Source of the DNA: Anisus vortex
Taxonomy: Eukaryota; Mollusca; Gastropoda; Planorbidae
Assembly (NCBI GenBank): GCA_949126835.1
Contig: OX421497.1
Coordinates: forward strand, 3,837,024-3,901,023
Length of the DNA: 64,000 nt
Reading direction: 5' to 3'
Shown: positions 43,938 through 57,315 of the stretch, piece by piece
Layout: each line of letters opens with the position of its first letter
How positions within the stretch are numbered: the stretch's first letter is position 1
Program-made: the position numbers and the translations under genes
Notes under the pieces: generated by a model
The model's database searches: none
Told to the model about the DNA's origin: nothing
Seen by the model: only the letters and a program-made list of their open reading frames with translations

Positions 43938-45264
43938 GCCTATAGCAGTAATAAAAAATACTTTGTACTAGCAATGCTCCAACATTAATCAAGATTTATC
44001 AAAATGTATTTCAAACATTTATTCCTAATGACGTGACAGAATCACGAAACACTCGTTAAAATACTTTGAATTGAACTGTCCTCACGGTCCCTTTACCCCG
44101 CAAGCCCTCCCTCCTCCCTCTGTCTTCTCTCTTCCATCCCCCTTCCCCCTCCCTCCCTCCCTCCCTCCCTACCCCCATCTAACCGTTGTGATGTCCAGTT
44201 GTGCCTCGGAATGTGAACAGTTGGATGCGGGAAGGGGGGGGGGGGAAGAGTTGAGATAAGGTTATCGCCAGTGTCCGATTATGCTTGTTTTTCGTGCTTT
44301 TGTTTTGTGTTGTTTTTTGGCTTAAAGCTAAAAATAAAGCTATTTTTTTTTTGTTAATTTGGCTTTAATCGACTATTTTTATGGCTTGTGTGTTTGGCCA
44401 TGCGTCAGTACGTCATGCTCCCCCCCCCCCCACCCTTCCAAAGTGTCTGTTGTTCCGCCATCATACAATGTAGTTGGAGATCACGTGACTCACACAGCAC
44501 TATTGAAAAGTACTCCAGCCTTACTTTAAAATGAGTGAGTGGGAGGGGGGGGTCGTATCATGACAAGGTAACGGCCAAGACGGTGCTTTGGTTTTTTATC
44601 AGGCCGCTCACAATTTTACAAGCGCAAAAACCAATCTGGTAAGCCTTTGATTTGAAATAGGGAGGTCAGAGGTCATCTAGTGCATTTTGTAAGGGAAGAT
44701 AATTAAATACTAATTCAAATTTTCATGCCTTTATCCAATAGGCCGTACGGTGGTACATATTAAATTAAGTAGAAAGTTATGAGTTCTGTCCCTTTGTGTT
44801 TTTGACGTCACAAGCGTAGAAATTTTCACAATGAACTAGTAAGGAAAAGAAACAGCATTTTGTTGATAAGTAAAGTCACGTTTTAAATGACGTCACGTCC
44901 GTTTCTCGTATAAATAAAGCGATAAAATATTTAAATGTAGTGTAATTACTAATTAGTGTAGCGCTCATTATTTTTTAGTTATTTATTATCATTGCCCTAC
45001 ATTCAATTGGTGTAATAAAGCTGCTATATTGTTCATCAGGTTTTCAATGTGTTGTTGAAATATTTTTTAGTCTTATAGTTTAAGTTTAAGCGGCTTGTGT
45101 AACTAGAATATTTTTAATCGAACCCCCAACAACCCCATGCAATAATAAAAACATAACAGTAGTGATACATGGACAAAGAAATTGATTTAACAAAAAAAGG
45201 GGGATCGCTCCCACATGGGGTTTGAACATGTTTCATAATGTAAACAAAAACTTTAAAATCTGTG
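43938..45264. other. no gene seen
   Basis: A (CCCT)n-rich tract lies at 44138-44172, poly-C at 44421-44431 and poly-G at 44236-44246. Two GACGTCA palindromes (about 44803 and 44889) are noted without further support. The frame at 44071-44259 is pyrimidine-tract artefact. Confidence 0.35.
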
Positions 45265-45502
45265 TAAGTAAAGTACACTTCGGACCAAACTGGAGCAGCT
45301 TTCACCAGTTTCTGTGTCCGCGACGTACAAGGGAATGTGTGGCCAGCACAATGCTCAGCCGCATTTACTTTACCCCAACTTATGTCAGGCACTCGTCAGA
45401 GCTGAATAAACTCAGAGAAAAAAAATCCTAGCCTGCACCAGGATTCGAAACCAGAACCTTCGGATCGCCAGTCGAAAGCGCTAGCGCTCGGCCACCGTGC
45501 CG
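45265..45502 (-). mobile_element. SINE-A copy
   Basis: The reverse-oriented copy spans the body (CACCAGTTTCTGTGTCCGCG, GTGTGGCCAGCACAATGC) to the head (AGCGCTCGGCCACCGTGCC). The B box in reverse reads GGATTCGAAACC. Confidence 0.8.
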
Positions 45503-45519
45503 TTATATTAATGTCGCTG

Positions 45520-45688
45520 TTAACACCATTAGGTCACCACTAATTAACACCATTAGGTCACCACTAATTAACACCATTAGGTCACCACTAATTAACACCA
45601 TTAGGTCACCACTAATTAACACCATTAGGTCACCACTAATTAACACCATTAGGTCACCACTAATTAACACCATTAGGTCACCACTAAT
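45520..45688. repeat. 24-bp minisatellite, 7 copies
   Basis: TTAACACCATTAGGTCACCA + CTAA repeats seven times and is essentially invariant. It lies just beyond the SINE-A head. Confidence 0.95.
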
Positions 45689-45691
45689 TAC

Positions 45692-46353
45692 CGAAAATAA
45701 AAGTGTGTAATTTATAAAAATTTATTTATAGATCTGGGTAGAACAACGGGGCACCTTCAGGTCCCTAGTGGGGAAATATACCCGGCATTTATTACATTGA
45801 AATAGATAACCTCATTTTTTTTCTTTACTCCCAACTCTCTCCCGTTAGACCACGTTCCATTAATATGTACTTTTAGTTGAATACAAACCGTTTAAATATG
45901 TCCGTTGTAGAAATATGCAAATAATGAAACAATTACGAATGCATTTTATGAGACGAAGTTGAAATCAATCAATCATGCCTATGTTTTAATCTAATCTAAG
46001 ATTCTAATAAGAGAATAGATATTTTGTTTTTTAGGTTGTGGGGTTTTTGTAAGGAGCGAAGAATCTGTTTCTTTAACTGCTCATTAGTTGACGTCTGTTA
46101 TCTGTTATTTAAAATGTCTTTGTACAGTAAACATAAGGATGTGGAAAGTGTAAAGAAATGATAAGAAAACCAGTTTGTGATTGTAAGATTCATTGCCCCG
46201 TCACTGCTTTCTTCGTGTGCCCATCTCTCTCTCTCTCTCTCTCTATTTTTCTCTATATCTCTTTCTTATTATTTCTCTCTATCTCTCTCCTACGCTATCC
46301 ATGTGTTCTCTATTTCTCGATATCTGCATTTCTCTTGGTCTCTTTCTTTTTTA

Positions 46354-46393
<40 letters not shown>

Positions 46394-46533
46394 ATCTACG
46401 GTGGCGTCGCCAGGATTTCAAGGTGGGGCAGGAGCTAATAGTGGTGAGCGGGCACATAGGGTAAAGGGGTAGAGATAGTTTTGGGTAGGAGGGCCAAAGA
46501 CCGCCTATTTCTGAACAATCACCCCAATTTCGA
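45692..46533. other. no gene; (CT)n tracts
   Basis: CT-rich microsatellites at 46225-46290 and 46352-46394. Overlapping Leu/Ser-rich frames here are artefacts. Confidence 0.4.
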
Positions 46534-46640
46534 GTGGCCGGCTGGTCCTGTGGCTAGTTCGCCGGACTTACAACCGACACGTCGCGGGTACTAGCCCAGC
46601 CACCAACCGATCCCTGCCGGGATAATAATCTTCTAGCTAG
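46534..46640 (+). mobile_element. SINE-B, tRNA-derived
   Basis: TGGCCGGCTGGTCCTGTGGC (A box region), CGACACGTCGCGGGTACTAG (degenerate B box) and CACCAACCGATCCCTGCCGG match the reverse complement of 18298-18405. A LINE fragment begins directly after it. Confidence 0.65.
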
Positions 46641-47280
46641 CCTGAAGAAGAGTAAAGACCCGGGTTAGGCTGAACGCTACCGGCTGATTTCCCTAACATC
46701 GTGTGTAGGGAAGGTAGCTGAGAGACTAATCAATAGGCTTGTGAGGTTCCTAGAGGATAATGGACTGGTCGCCCCAACGCAAGTTAGCTTCCGTAGTGGT
46801 AGAAGTTCGATGTATCAGGGGACGCTCTTGCTTCAGAAAATGGCTGACGGGTTTCAGCGGTAAGAGTCCACACTAGCAGTATCGGCCAGGGTTGTTGTTG
46901 AAGCTACAGAGTCTAGGTGTCACCTCTAACTTGTACAAATGGATACAAGGGTTTCTAACCGGAAGGACAGTGGCAACACGTTACGGGAAAGTCTTCTACC
47001 GGAAGCGCGTTCTGGGGCAAGGATTGCCCCAGGGCTCTGCACTGTCCTGTACACTGTTCCTAGCTTTCATCAATGATCTGCCGAACTATCTAAGATGCTC
47101 ATCGCTGCTTTTCGCGGACGATCTTGTGGTCTGGTAAAACCGTGAGGAAAGCGCTTGCACTACAGCAGACTCCCCAGCAAGATTTGAACGCAATAGCCGA
47201 TTGAGCTGAAGATTGATGGCCGCGCTCTGGTATGCGACCAGAAGCCGGTCTATCTCAAAGTGACACTGGACCGGAAGCTC
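46641..47280 (+). pseudogene. LINE reverse-transcriptase fragment
   Basis: The plus strand encodes an N-terminal RT stretch (AERYRLISLTSCVGKVAERL, then LVAPTQVSFRSGRSS), a stop near 46860, then after a frameshift a clean 81-codon frame (46892-47137). That frame has the motifs GLPQGSALSCTLFLAFINDL and LFADDLVVW, the palm motifs with the catalytic FADD. It is followed by further decay. The style resembles R1/Jockey-like LINEs and is distinct from the 10680/37405 family. It is a dead internal fragment lacking both ends. Confidence 0.85.
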
Positions 47281-48010
47281 ACGATTAATTAATTAAATAT
47301 TTCTATTAAAGAAGCAATTAATAAAAAGAATATAAAGATAATAAAAAGAAAATTTAAAAAATACATGCATTAAAAATCCTCCCCCGTTGCGCCGTTGTGG
47401 CTACGCCTACGTATTTAAAAACAAAACAGCCAAACATGCTCACCAAATCTCTGTAGGGTGTGCTGTGCCAGATTTTTGCAGACTTTAAATCCAATTTCGT
47501 GGTTGTTTTTTAAAGCCACCAAAAAAAAAAGCTTTTTTTAAAATCAGCGTCTTATTAGAAGGATTCCTCTTCTTAACACTTTCTTACAGAGATATGTTTA
47601 GTAAACAAGTTTAATGGATGTATACTATGTTAGAACTTAATTTTTATTGACGAGTTTTTAGGAAAAAACTTTAGATATAACTTTGTGTGTTGCACATCGG
47701 CCACCATGGTTGCTCTGTTTACAACCTGTTTTGTATAAACTATCTCCTGATTATCTCCCGTTCTCTATCTCCTGGTTTCAACTGGCTTGGTTTTTAATGT
47801 GGGCTAAAGCTTCAGAACGGGGAGGGAAGGAGGGGGGGGGGGAAGATGGAAGAAGAGAGATAACCTACTTTTATATGTATAGTAAATTCGAGACTATCTA
47901 ATCTGTTATATCCCTTTTTTTGTTTAGACAACGATCAACATAAACAAGTAGATTTCCACATCAAACGTATCAACATTTCTGCCTCTGTTATGTTGTTGTT
48001 TTTTTAAAAT
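47281..48010. other. no gene seen
   Basis: AT-rich with a poly-G tract at 47833-47842. The frame at 47683-47901 has no recognised content. Confidence 0.3.
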
Positions 48011-48250
48011 AGTAAAGTACCCGTTGGACAAAATTGATCATAGGGCGTTCACCAGTTTGTTTGGCCACGGCATACTAGGAGATTGTGTAACCATCACAAT
48101 GCCCAGGCGCCTTTACTTTACTCCATCTAATGTAAGGTACCCATCAGAGCAGGGTAGATTCAGGGACGCCCTCGAGTCCCGATAAAAAAAAAATCCTAGC
48201 CTTCACCAGGAGTCAAACTCGGGACCTTCGGTACGCCGGCCACCGTGCCC
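48011..48250 (-). mobile_element. SINE-A copy, head with internal deletion
   Basis: Body blocks (GTTTGGCCACGGCATACTAG, CACAATGCCCAGGCGCC) are followed by the head in reverse (CACCAGGAGTCAAACTCGGG). The stretch between the anticodon-loop equivalent and the A box is missing (CGGTACGCCGGCCACCGTGCC). Confidence 0.75.
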
Positions 48251-48790
48251 ACGTCAACAGTTTAGTCGGTCCCAATGTACTAGTAGATGGCGTGGCTAGA
48301 ACAATGACCCATCAGCGTTTGCCTTTCCTACCGAAGGCCTATCTCTGGTACCCATTAGATATTTATTCATTTATTTTTTGTAGAAAGGCTTTACCGGGAT
48401 CGAACACGCCCGCCCCCCCCCCCCCAAAAAAAAAACCCGGCAATTTTAACACTTTGTCCAAACACCACGCCCCCTGATGATAAACGAATACGAGAAAAAT
48501 GACATTTTCAGGCGTGGGGCGCGAAATGTATCTGGTGTTTTCTCCCTGAATGCAACCTGATTAATAAAACCTTACAGGTCCTATCTGATAATGTGTCCGG
48601 ATTAAGGGAATATTTTATGGCATTCGTTTCGGCAAATTTAGATCCCTTAGTGTGATTTCTTCAGCTTGTTGGGTGTACCTTTAGTTCTTTCAGAATTCAT
48701 TGACTCAATTACTTATAAGACTTCATATCATACTTAAAAATATAATATAAATGAATAATAATCATTTCATTGACAGGTTTCATTTTTATT
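48251..48790. other. no gene seen
   Basis: Poly-C/poly-A junction at 48411-48436. No recognised feature. Confidence 0.3.
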
Positions 48791-48794
48791 CTTT

Positions 48795-49060
48795 AGACTA
48801 TTGGCTCCCTGTGAGTGCCAGAATTGAAATACAAAGTGGTGATACTTTGCCTTCAGTGCCTTCATAACAACGAGATGCCGTCCTATCTCAAGGAACTAAT
48901 TAAACCCCATGTTCAGCAAAGAACACTTCGTTCTGTCAACTCCTCGCTTCTGGAGGTAGCCCAGTTTTTCTCCGACAATCGTTGTCCTTGGAGCCTTCTC
49001 GAAAGTATAGAATCTACTTCCCATCCAACTCATGCGAACAAGTTCTATCGTCAATTTTAA
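48795..49060 (+). pseudogene. LINE C-terminal fragment
   Basis: YWLPVSARIE at about 48798 then, after a one-base shift, YKVVILCLQCLHNNEMPSYL and LRSVNSSLLEV. This matches the conserved region near the end of CR1/Jockey-like polyproteins (a DWLPV...I.YK...L.YK.LH...P.YL pattern). It is truncated at both ends. Confidence 0.75.
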
Positions 49061-49385
49061 AAAGAACTTGAAAACAATAATAATTTTTTAACATTTACCT
49101 TCGTTAAACATTTTTAGACCCCTACTGTTTTACTTTAATATTAGGTCGGACAATATTACATTTATTATTTGCTTTTTTCCATGTTTAATAAGTTTTGATA
49201 TTATTTTTAGCTCAATGAAGAAGTCTTTTCGGGTCACGTGATCATTGGTAGACATACTTGATAAACAATGAATTGAATGAGATGGGCACTTTCTGCGCTT
49301 CTGTTGGGTGCGCAAATTCTACCTCTAAATTATTATGTAAATAATATAAAATCTTTCCATCGATTTCCTTTGAAAGATCAACAAA
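49061..49385. other. no gene seen
   Basis: AT-rich; two overlapping short minus frames without recognisable content. Confidence 0.3.
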
Positions 49386-49958
49386 TAGGGCGTTTGCAAT
49401 CCCGTGACAAAAAGCACGTGATTTGTGTTTACTTTGAGTAATGCTGTACAATTAAATATGGCCGCTGTATTAATAAAGTTTCATATAGGCTCGAGCTTTT
49501 TTTAAATGATGTGTTGTGTTTTAAGTCTTATTAAGATTTAAGCTGTATTATGTATGTTAAATAAAATAGGCTATTTTATTATTATCATAGACATAGATCA
49601 TAGACGATGTGAGCCTAATAGTGACTTGACTAGATAGCCTATTCACCAACAATATCACTTGACATCGTAGCCTAGCCTACGAAACATTAAAAGTGTAGGC
49701 CTATAAAGTGAAATTGAAAGTGTAAATAGGTCTAGCCGGCCCTAGCCTAATCACATTAATCAATTAATCTACAGTACTACTATTTACCTCCTTATTTTTG
49801 AGTAGGTTAGCCAATATTCAGATGTGAATTTTGCATGATAAAGAAATACTTTACTTTCACCACGTTACGTTTGTACCTCAAGTGGGTTCTATATTTACAC
49901 AAATACGTCACTAAATTTACACAAAAAAACTAAAGCTCCGCCTACTGAGATCGCTCTA
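49386..49958 (+). mobile_element. TA-flanked MITE (family T), copy 2, 573 bp
   Basis: The element runs TAGGGCGTTTGCAATCCCG to GAGATCGCTCTA and is collinear with 7651-8222 over its whole length. Shared words include ATGGCCGCTGTATTAATAAA, CATAGACATAGATCATAGAC and TAGCCTAGCCTACGAAACAT. Followed by TA; preceded by AA. Confidence 0.8.
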
Positions 49959-50074
49959 TAGGTGTTGTTCTTTAATAATTGTATGTCTCTAATCATTGTT
50001 GCTTTCGTGAGCATCATTTATAATATCACAATATTCAAGGATATGTGAAAAATTAAAAATTTTAATAAGCATAG

Positions 50075-50135
50075 GTGCCATGAGCTTACATTATGTTTTT
50101 TGTCAGCGCTTTACAAATAGAATTATTATTTTTTA
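50075..50135 (+). mobile_element. LINE 3'-terminal scrap with (ATT)-rich tail
   Basis: TGAGCTTACATTATGTTTTT, GTCAGCGCTTTACAAATAGA and ATTATTATTTT are the 3' end of the 6815/19708/39479 LINE family on the plus strand. Confidence 0.65.
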
Positions 50136-50619
50136 TATGACCTAAGTGGGCTTCCGTAGCTATTTATATAACCTACTTGTGCTTGCTTAGAAAAGAATGG
50201 ATTCGTTTTTTTTTTAAAATTATTATCCGGTACCGGTATGTCCCCTGTAAATTTCCGATGTTTCTGAACAGTTGAAATCAGGGGCATCATGTCTCATCCA
50301 ATTTTAGAACACTCAAACATATTTTACTTAATAAGCTCCTAATTTCCGCTCAGTCTCCAGCCCTCCTGCCCACTCTCTGTCTTTAATCTAATTTAATGTA
50401 ATTTGTCTTTCTATTAGTTCAAATAAACACTTCCTTTAATTAACGAAAGTTAAAAAAAAAAAAGTTTAGTGCTGGAAATAGACACAAAACATTTTCATCT
50501 TTATACCGTACCGGAAATTGAACCCCAACAAAAAAAAATAGCCAGCCTTTTTGCTTCTTGTAAGGGAAAAGTTATTGAAGAGCGGTAACCAAACACCGGA
50601 CCACCGGAAACGTAGGTCA
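50136..50619. other. no gene seen
   Basis: AT-rich, no recognised ends. Confidence 0.3.
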
Positions 50620-51105
50620 TTTAACACACAAAGGTCATTTAACAAACATAGGTCAATAACACACATAGGTCATTTAACATACGAAGGTCATTTAACAAAC
50701 ATAGGCCAATAACACACGTAGGTCATTTAACACACGAAGGTCATTTAAACAAACATAGGCCAATAACACACGTAGGTCATTTAACACACGTAGCTCATTT
50801 AACACACATAGGTCAATAACACGCTTAGGACATTTAATATACATAGGTCATTTAACACACATAGGTCCATAACACGCTTAGGACATTTAACATACATAGG
50901 TCATTTAACACACATAGGTCCATAACACGCTTAGGCCATTTAACATACATAGGTCATTTAACACACATAGGTCCATAACACGCTTAGGACATTTAACATA
51001 CATAGGTCATTTAACACACATAGGTCCATAACACGCTTAGGACATTTAACATACATAGGTCATTTAACACACATAGGCTCATTAACACACTTAAGTTGAT
51101 TGGCA
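50620..51105. repeat. composite minisatellite (AGGTCATTTAACACACAT)n, 53-bp higher-order unit
   Basis: Short words AGGTCATTTAACACACAT/AGGTCAATAACACAC repeat. From about 50820 they settle into a 53-bp unit with TAGGTCCATAACACGCTTAG and GACATTTAACATACAT (50867, 50920, 50973). Confidence 0.9.
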
Positions 51106-51280
51106 CACATAACGGCACACTAGGAAAGAGCTACGAAGGTCTTACGTTCAGATCCTGGTTTTAAAAAAAAAACTATTATTTTTATTCAGTCAAAAGTACG
51201 TTCCTTGGTTAACCAAGCCTTGACTGATGCCAGAAGTAAATAAGGCTGGAAATTCTGCTGCTTTCAATCTCCTTCGAAAC

Positions 51281-51508
51281 GGTAGTTATGGAAACTGGAA
51301 ATGGTAGTTATGGAAACTGGAAATGGTAGTTATGGAAACTGGAAATGGTAGTTATGGAAACTGGAAATGGTAGTTATGGAAACTGGAAATGGTAGTTATG
51401 GAAACTGGAAATGGTAGTTATGGAAACTGGAAATGGTAGTTATGGAAACTGGAAATGGTAGTTATGGAAACTGGAAACGGTAGTTATGGAAACTGGAAAC
51501 GGTAGTTT
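51281..51508. repeat. 22-bp minisatellite, about 10 copies
   Basis: GGTAGTTATGGAAACTGGAA + AT repeats with a 22-bp step. The first and last copies carry AAAC in place of AAAT. Confidence 0.95.
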
Positions 51509-51521
51509 TATTTTAGTCAAC

Positions 51522-51700
51522 GGTGGCCGAGCGTCAGCGCGTTCGGCAGGCATACCGAAGTTAATGAGTTCGAACCCTGTTGAAGGCAAGTCTTTTTCCC
51601 GGGGCTCGAGACACCCATCAGAGTCCAGGAAACAAATCCGAGCCTTCAACAGGATTCGAAACCTCGAACCTTCGCAACGCGAGTCTAACGCAATGTCGGT
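51522..51700. mobile_element. two SINE-A heads in inverted (tail-to-tail) arrangement
   Basis: The plus-strand head at 51522-51600 (GGTGGCCGAGCGTCAGCGCG, B box GAGTTCGAACCC) is followed at 51610-51700 by a second head in reverse orientation (CCTTCAACAGGATTCGAAAC, AACCTTCGCAACGCGAGTC). Only a few body bases lie between. The two arms could fold into one hairpin. Confidence 0.65.
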
Positions 51701-51998
51701 TCGCTCACTGTACTTAATGTACTTTTGTTTTTAAACTTCTTGTCTCCCTTTTAGTTCGACTAGCGTCTAACAGAATGTGTTTACCAGGTAAACTTTCATC
51801 ATAAAAACAAAAAACTGAAGCCAAAACTAATTTAAAATCTAAATTCTTAGGCAAAGGTATAATTCGTTTTTTTTTTCGTTTTTTTTCCTCCATCATCTCC
51901 CGCTGCGGGTTATTCATAGTAAAACCATCGGAATAAACTTGAAATAAATGGGCTTCACTTCTATTATTTATATTTGAGGACAATCAATCTTAAAACTT
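51701..51998. other. no gene seen
   Basis: The minus frame at 51714-51983 is Lys/Arg-rich and matches no family I know. Confidence 0.3.
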
Positions 51999-53155
<1,157 letters not shown>

Positions 53156-53160
53156 TGAAG

Positions 53161-53275
53161 GCAACCCATGCAATATGCCCCCCCCCCCTAGTATATCCAC
53201 CGTGGTTATGTTGCTCTTGTAAAAACATTCACTTAACCCTTACAGTCCCGGGCGCGTATATAGCGGAACTGAAGT
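53161..53275. repeat. duplicated array flank, copy 1
   Basis: GCAACCCATGCAATATGCCC, eleven C, CTAGTATATCCACCGTGGTT and so on is identical over about 115 bp with 55370-55484, at an offset of 2209 bp. Both copies contain the left part of the mini-pB element. Confidence 0.9.
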
Positions 53276-53290
53276 CAGCATAGATAGATT

Positions 53291-53372
<82 letters not shown>
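53233..53372 (+). mobile_element. mini-pB copy that runs into a GATA array (array 4)
   Basis: The element starts TTAACCCTTACAGTCCCGGG as at 55442 and keeps its first ~55 bp up to CAGCATAGATAGA. Instead of the normal AGTAGGTCGG end it continues as TTGATAGATAGA(TAGA)n to 53372. The GATA tract therefore begins inside the element's own CATAGATAGA word. Confidence 0.75.
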
Positions 53373-53373
<1 letters not shown>

Positions 53374-53482
53374 TTTTTGTATAAAAGAAAAAGAACCGAA
53401 GTGGTGAAAACAATTTATCAAAAACATCATCAGATCTGTTTGTGAAAACAAAATAATAATTCTACATCAGCAGCGTTATAAT

Positions 53483-53746
53483 ACGGAGGCCCAAGCAGCA
53501 GCGTATTAGGTTGGTTTACCGAAGGTCATGGGTTCGAATCCTGATAAAGGCTTGGGTATGTTCCCGGGTCTGGAATCTATCCCTGAGTCTACCCGATTCT
53601 CATGGGGACCTGAAATGAGTTAGATAAAAGTAAGGGCTGCTGTGCACCGTGCTTGCCACACAATCACCATGTATTCCGTGGCCAAAGAAACTTGTTAGCG
53701 CTGCTTCGAACCCTATGGGTGAAATTGGTTGGACGCGAATATTTTC
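53483..53746 (+). mobile_element. SINE-A copy
   Basis: Head ACGGAGGCCCAAGCAGCAGC (degenerate A box) with a good B box GGGTTCGAATCCTG. The body CTGAGTCTACCCGATTCTCA, GTGCTTGCCACACAATCACC is diverged but collinear with 19416-19677. Confidence 0.75.
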
Positions 53747-54565
53747 CTTTTTTTTAGAGTTATAACACACCATCGTATCAACACAACAAAATCATCTTAA
53801 TCCTACTCTATTCTATAATCTTACACCATAATCTTACTCAACAGCTAGAGTCTACAGACAAAAACAACAACAACAACAAAAAAAACGAAACAAAGAAAGC
53901 TAATCACCCAGCTACAGCTACAGCTACAGCTACTGGCTTAACGAGGGGAAATCCAAACCACATGCCGCTTTTGTCAGTCTCTTCGCGTCTAATTAGAACG
54001 GTGAGGCTTAACTATTGGATGGGAAGAATTTAGTGTTTCCCAGCATGCATCTATACTTGAAAAAAAAAAAAAACAACGTATAAGCTTAGAAAATGATGAC
54101 AGAATGAAGAAGAGAACAAAAAACCCTATTTATAATACATTAAAGAAATGAATTTTTAATACAACAAAAAGAATTTTTTTAAATAAATTAATAAAAATGT
54201 TTTAAACCATAGTCTAACAAAAATTATCATTATAAAATGAACACACAAAAAAGTCTCAAATTGATTCCGATTTTCTTCGTGGGCACACACTTTCACGCAT
54301 GCGTACGCAAACATCGTCTGCTTCATCTACCCACATAAAACAATAAATTCCCGCCAAGTCTGTTTTAAATTTGTGTAAACAGGAACTGCCTGATAATTTG
54401 CTGCTTTGAATTATACCTTTCAGCTGTTTTTATTTTGTTTTTAAATTTGTTTTTGAACAAAAGTTTCGGGTTAAAGGTCTTTTAGGGTTATTTATAGTAT
54501 CATCTTGAACCCAATAATAATGAATTGTGTAGTTTGGTGAGATTGTGTGACATGAAAGAAAGATT
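53747..54565. other. no gene seen
   Basis: (CAA)n at 53863-53880 and (AGCTAC)n at 53912-53933. AT-rich elsewhere. Confidence 0.35.
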
Positions 54566-55201
<636 letters not shown>

Positions 55202-55369
55202 AAAAGCGCGAGAGAGACAATTTAAGGATGGGTTGCAACTGGAATGAAATAGAAAAGATGGCCTCAGGATAGAGGTCTATAGTTGGTGGCCCAGACCCCA
55301 ATAGGGGTGACAGGCAGTAATTAAGTAGGTAATATTTTAAGGAGGCGCCCATTTCGACACCCGCCTCTG

Positions 55370-55484
55370 GCAACCCATGCAATATGCCCCCCCCCCCTAG
55401 TATATCCACCGTGGTTATGTTGCTCTTGTAAAAACATTCACTTAACCCTTACAGTCCCGGGCGCGTATATAGCGGAACTGAAGG
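55370..55484. repeat. duplicated array flank, copy 2
   Basis: Identical over about 115 bp with 53161-53275. Upstream (55202-55369) it differs from copy 1: it has LINE-UTR-like sequence (GTTGGTGGCCCAGACCCCAA) between the GATA tract and the shared block, where copy 1 has the GATA tract directly. Confidence 0.9.
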
Positions 55485-55522
55485 CAGCATAGATAGAAGT
55501 AGGTCGGTACGGGAAGGGTTAA
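55442..55522 (+). mobile_element. mini-pB element, complete, 81 bp including TTAA ends
   Basis: TTAA, CCCTTACAGTCCCGGGCGCG ... GGTCGGTACGGGAAGGG, TTAA. It differs from the inverted copy at 61238-61318 at only a few positions. See 24146-24226 for family features. Confidence 0.75.
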
Positions 55523-57148
55523 CAGAAAGTTATGTTTTTTGTTCTTTTTTTTCTGTTGTAAAAAAAAAAAGCTGTTTCTAAAATCTAAACAACATTTATA
55601 TTGTTTTCAATGCCACAGAATGTTCTTGAAATTATCATAATTACCGTTAATGTCAATAAAATACAGTACAAAAAATATATATTTCATTTCTTAAAAACGA
55701 GTTTTAAAAGTTCACAAATGTTAAAAAGATATTTTGCAAGCAATCTTTGTGTTAAAAATTGAAAATTCTAGAACTATTACGCTTTTTTTCTTTTTGTACA
55801 AAGGCATACGAAGGCAAGCGCAATTTGGGCGCAGACATACATACACACACACCGAGTTGGTATTGAGAGAAAAACAAATCAGGAGTTAATGATTGATTCC
55901 AGACACGTTTGTCTGAAGGAATAAATATCAAGTTTAGTGAATGACAGACCAAATGTATGTATAGCTCTACTGGGTGGAGGGAGGGGGCTGCCTCCACCTC
56001 CGCTGCGCGTGAGTGATGGTCATGTGACAGACAATCAGGTTCTTCCCGTAAAACATCAGGGAGTACAACATCTCCATCCGTCATCGTGTGGCGCTCACCT
56101 TGACACGCCTATGTTAGATGTGTGTGTGTGTGGGTGCGGGGGTGTGAGGAGGTCGTGGTTGTTTTTATCAATTTCATGCACGTATTGTAAGAATTGCCTA
56201 CATAAATCTCTACAAGTTTAATGATTTGTTGTTGTTTTTTTGCATGTTTAGCTTATCTTTTTTTCTTTTGTTAAAATTGAAAAATCTTTGTAGGACCTAA
56301 ATCTGATAATTGAACCATTATAATATTAACTTTGCAAAAACGTGATTTGTGCTGGGCGAACGAGACGATCTTTGACTTGGATGAATAACTCACTTTCCGT
56401 CATGCTATAGTGAGAAACTTGACACATAGGCGTGTCTTTATTTCACAGCTTATGCTCCCAAATTGTAATTGTAAGCCACACCCTTCCATCCCAACTTACA
56501 AAAATCAGCTGTTTTACTGTTGTTGTTTTTTTCTTTGGCCATTTAGATTTTGTGGAAAACATTTTTAAAGACTTACTAAATGCCGCTGACTGTCGTACTC
56601 GTATATTTCCCCATCGCTACGTGCGTTCATGTGGTTTTAAAACGCTGCGTGTAGGCCTACTTTTATGCTTCAAAGGTTACACTCCAGGTCTTTTAGGACT
56701 CAACACACACGAGTTTGCAACATAAACGCTCTATATCGATAGAATAGTTACAACCTCAATTCTTACGTCACATTCAAAAATCCATTCACATTTTCCACTG
56801 TCCAGCCACAAGCCAAAAAATCAACTTCCTTAAAAAAAAAAAAAAAAAACAACAACACACACACACACCTTTATATCGGCCACAAACCTGTTTTTTTTTT
56901 TACAATTTTTTCCGTGCCACTCGGCGACCATAGCGGTCATAAGGTGAGAAGTGGAGGAAACTGGTCGTAAAGTACACAAACCAGTTGACCTCCTAAAATC
57001 TAACTGTAACACCCATACTATGCATAATAAAATATAGAGCTGAGTGGTTTCCCCATAATATTGTGAAATTTTAGATCTATTGACTTAGCTTTTTTGTGTG
57101 TTTCTTCCTTTAGTGAGTCGTGAAGATCAAAATCGTCGTATGTTAATG
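55523..57148. other. no gene seen; degenerate family X-like piece at about 56350-56500
   Basis: GGGCGAACGAGACGATC, AACTCACTTTCC, AACTTGACACATAGGCGTGT resembles family X (13430-13520) at low similarity. Short frames at 55752-56084, 55937-56221 and 56432-56725 have no recognised content. (TG)n at 56117-56129, (CA)n at 56856-56868. Confidence 0.35.
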
Positions 57149-57315
57149 CAGGGGTCCTCAAACATTTGATAACAGTGTTCCAAAGTCGGATTTCTAATTC
57201 ATTCCGCGCGCCAACAGCCTAAATCAAAGACATCCTGCTTTTTTATCGTAGTAATGACTTGAATGGCCATTTTTTGCGGAGTTCTTCCGCGTGCCATTCT
57301 TCAATTTCTTCTCCT
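57149..57315 (+). mobile_element. hAT MITE (family B), right end unclear
   Basis: Left end CAGGGGTCCTCAAAC at 57149, then TTTGATAACAGTGTTCC and GCGCGCCAACAGCC, like the left end of 19918-21481. CTTCCGCGTGCCATTCTTCA near 57285 matches its right end region. No clean right terminus or target duplication. Confidence 0.55.

Noticed and set aside
44800..44895. GACGTCA palindromes as cAMP-response promoter elements
   Set aside because: Two 7-8 bp matches without a nearby gene or promoter are expected by chance.
46158..46472. Leu/Ser-rich membrane-like proteins
   Set aside because: The hydrophobic stretch is a CT microsatellite translated in three frames.
55202..55369. separate gene fragment between GATA array 5 and the duplicated flank
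   Set aside because: GTTGGTGGCCCAGACCCCAA-type text is familiar from LINE 3' ends, but too little is present to assign it.
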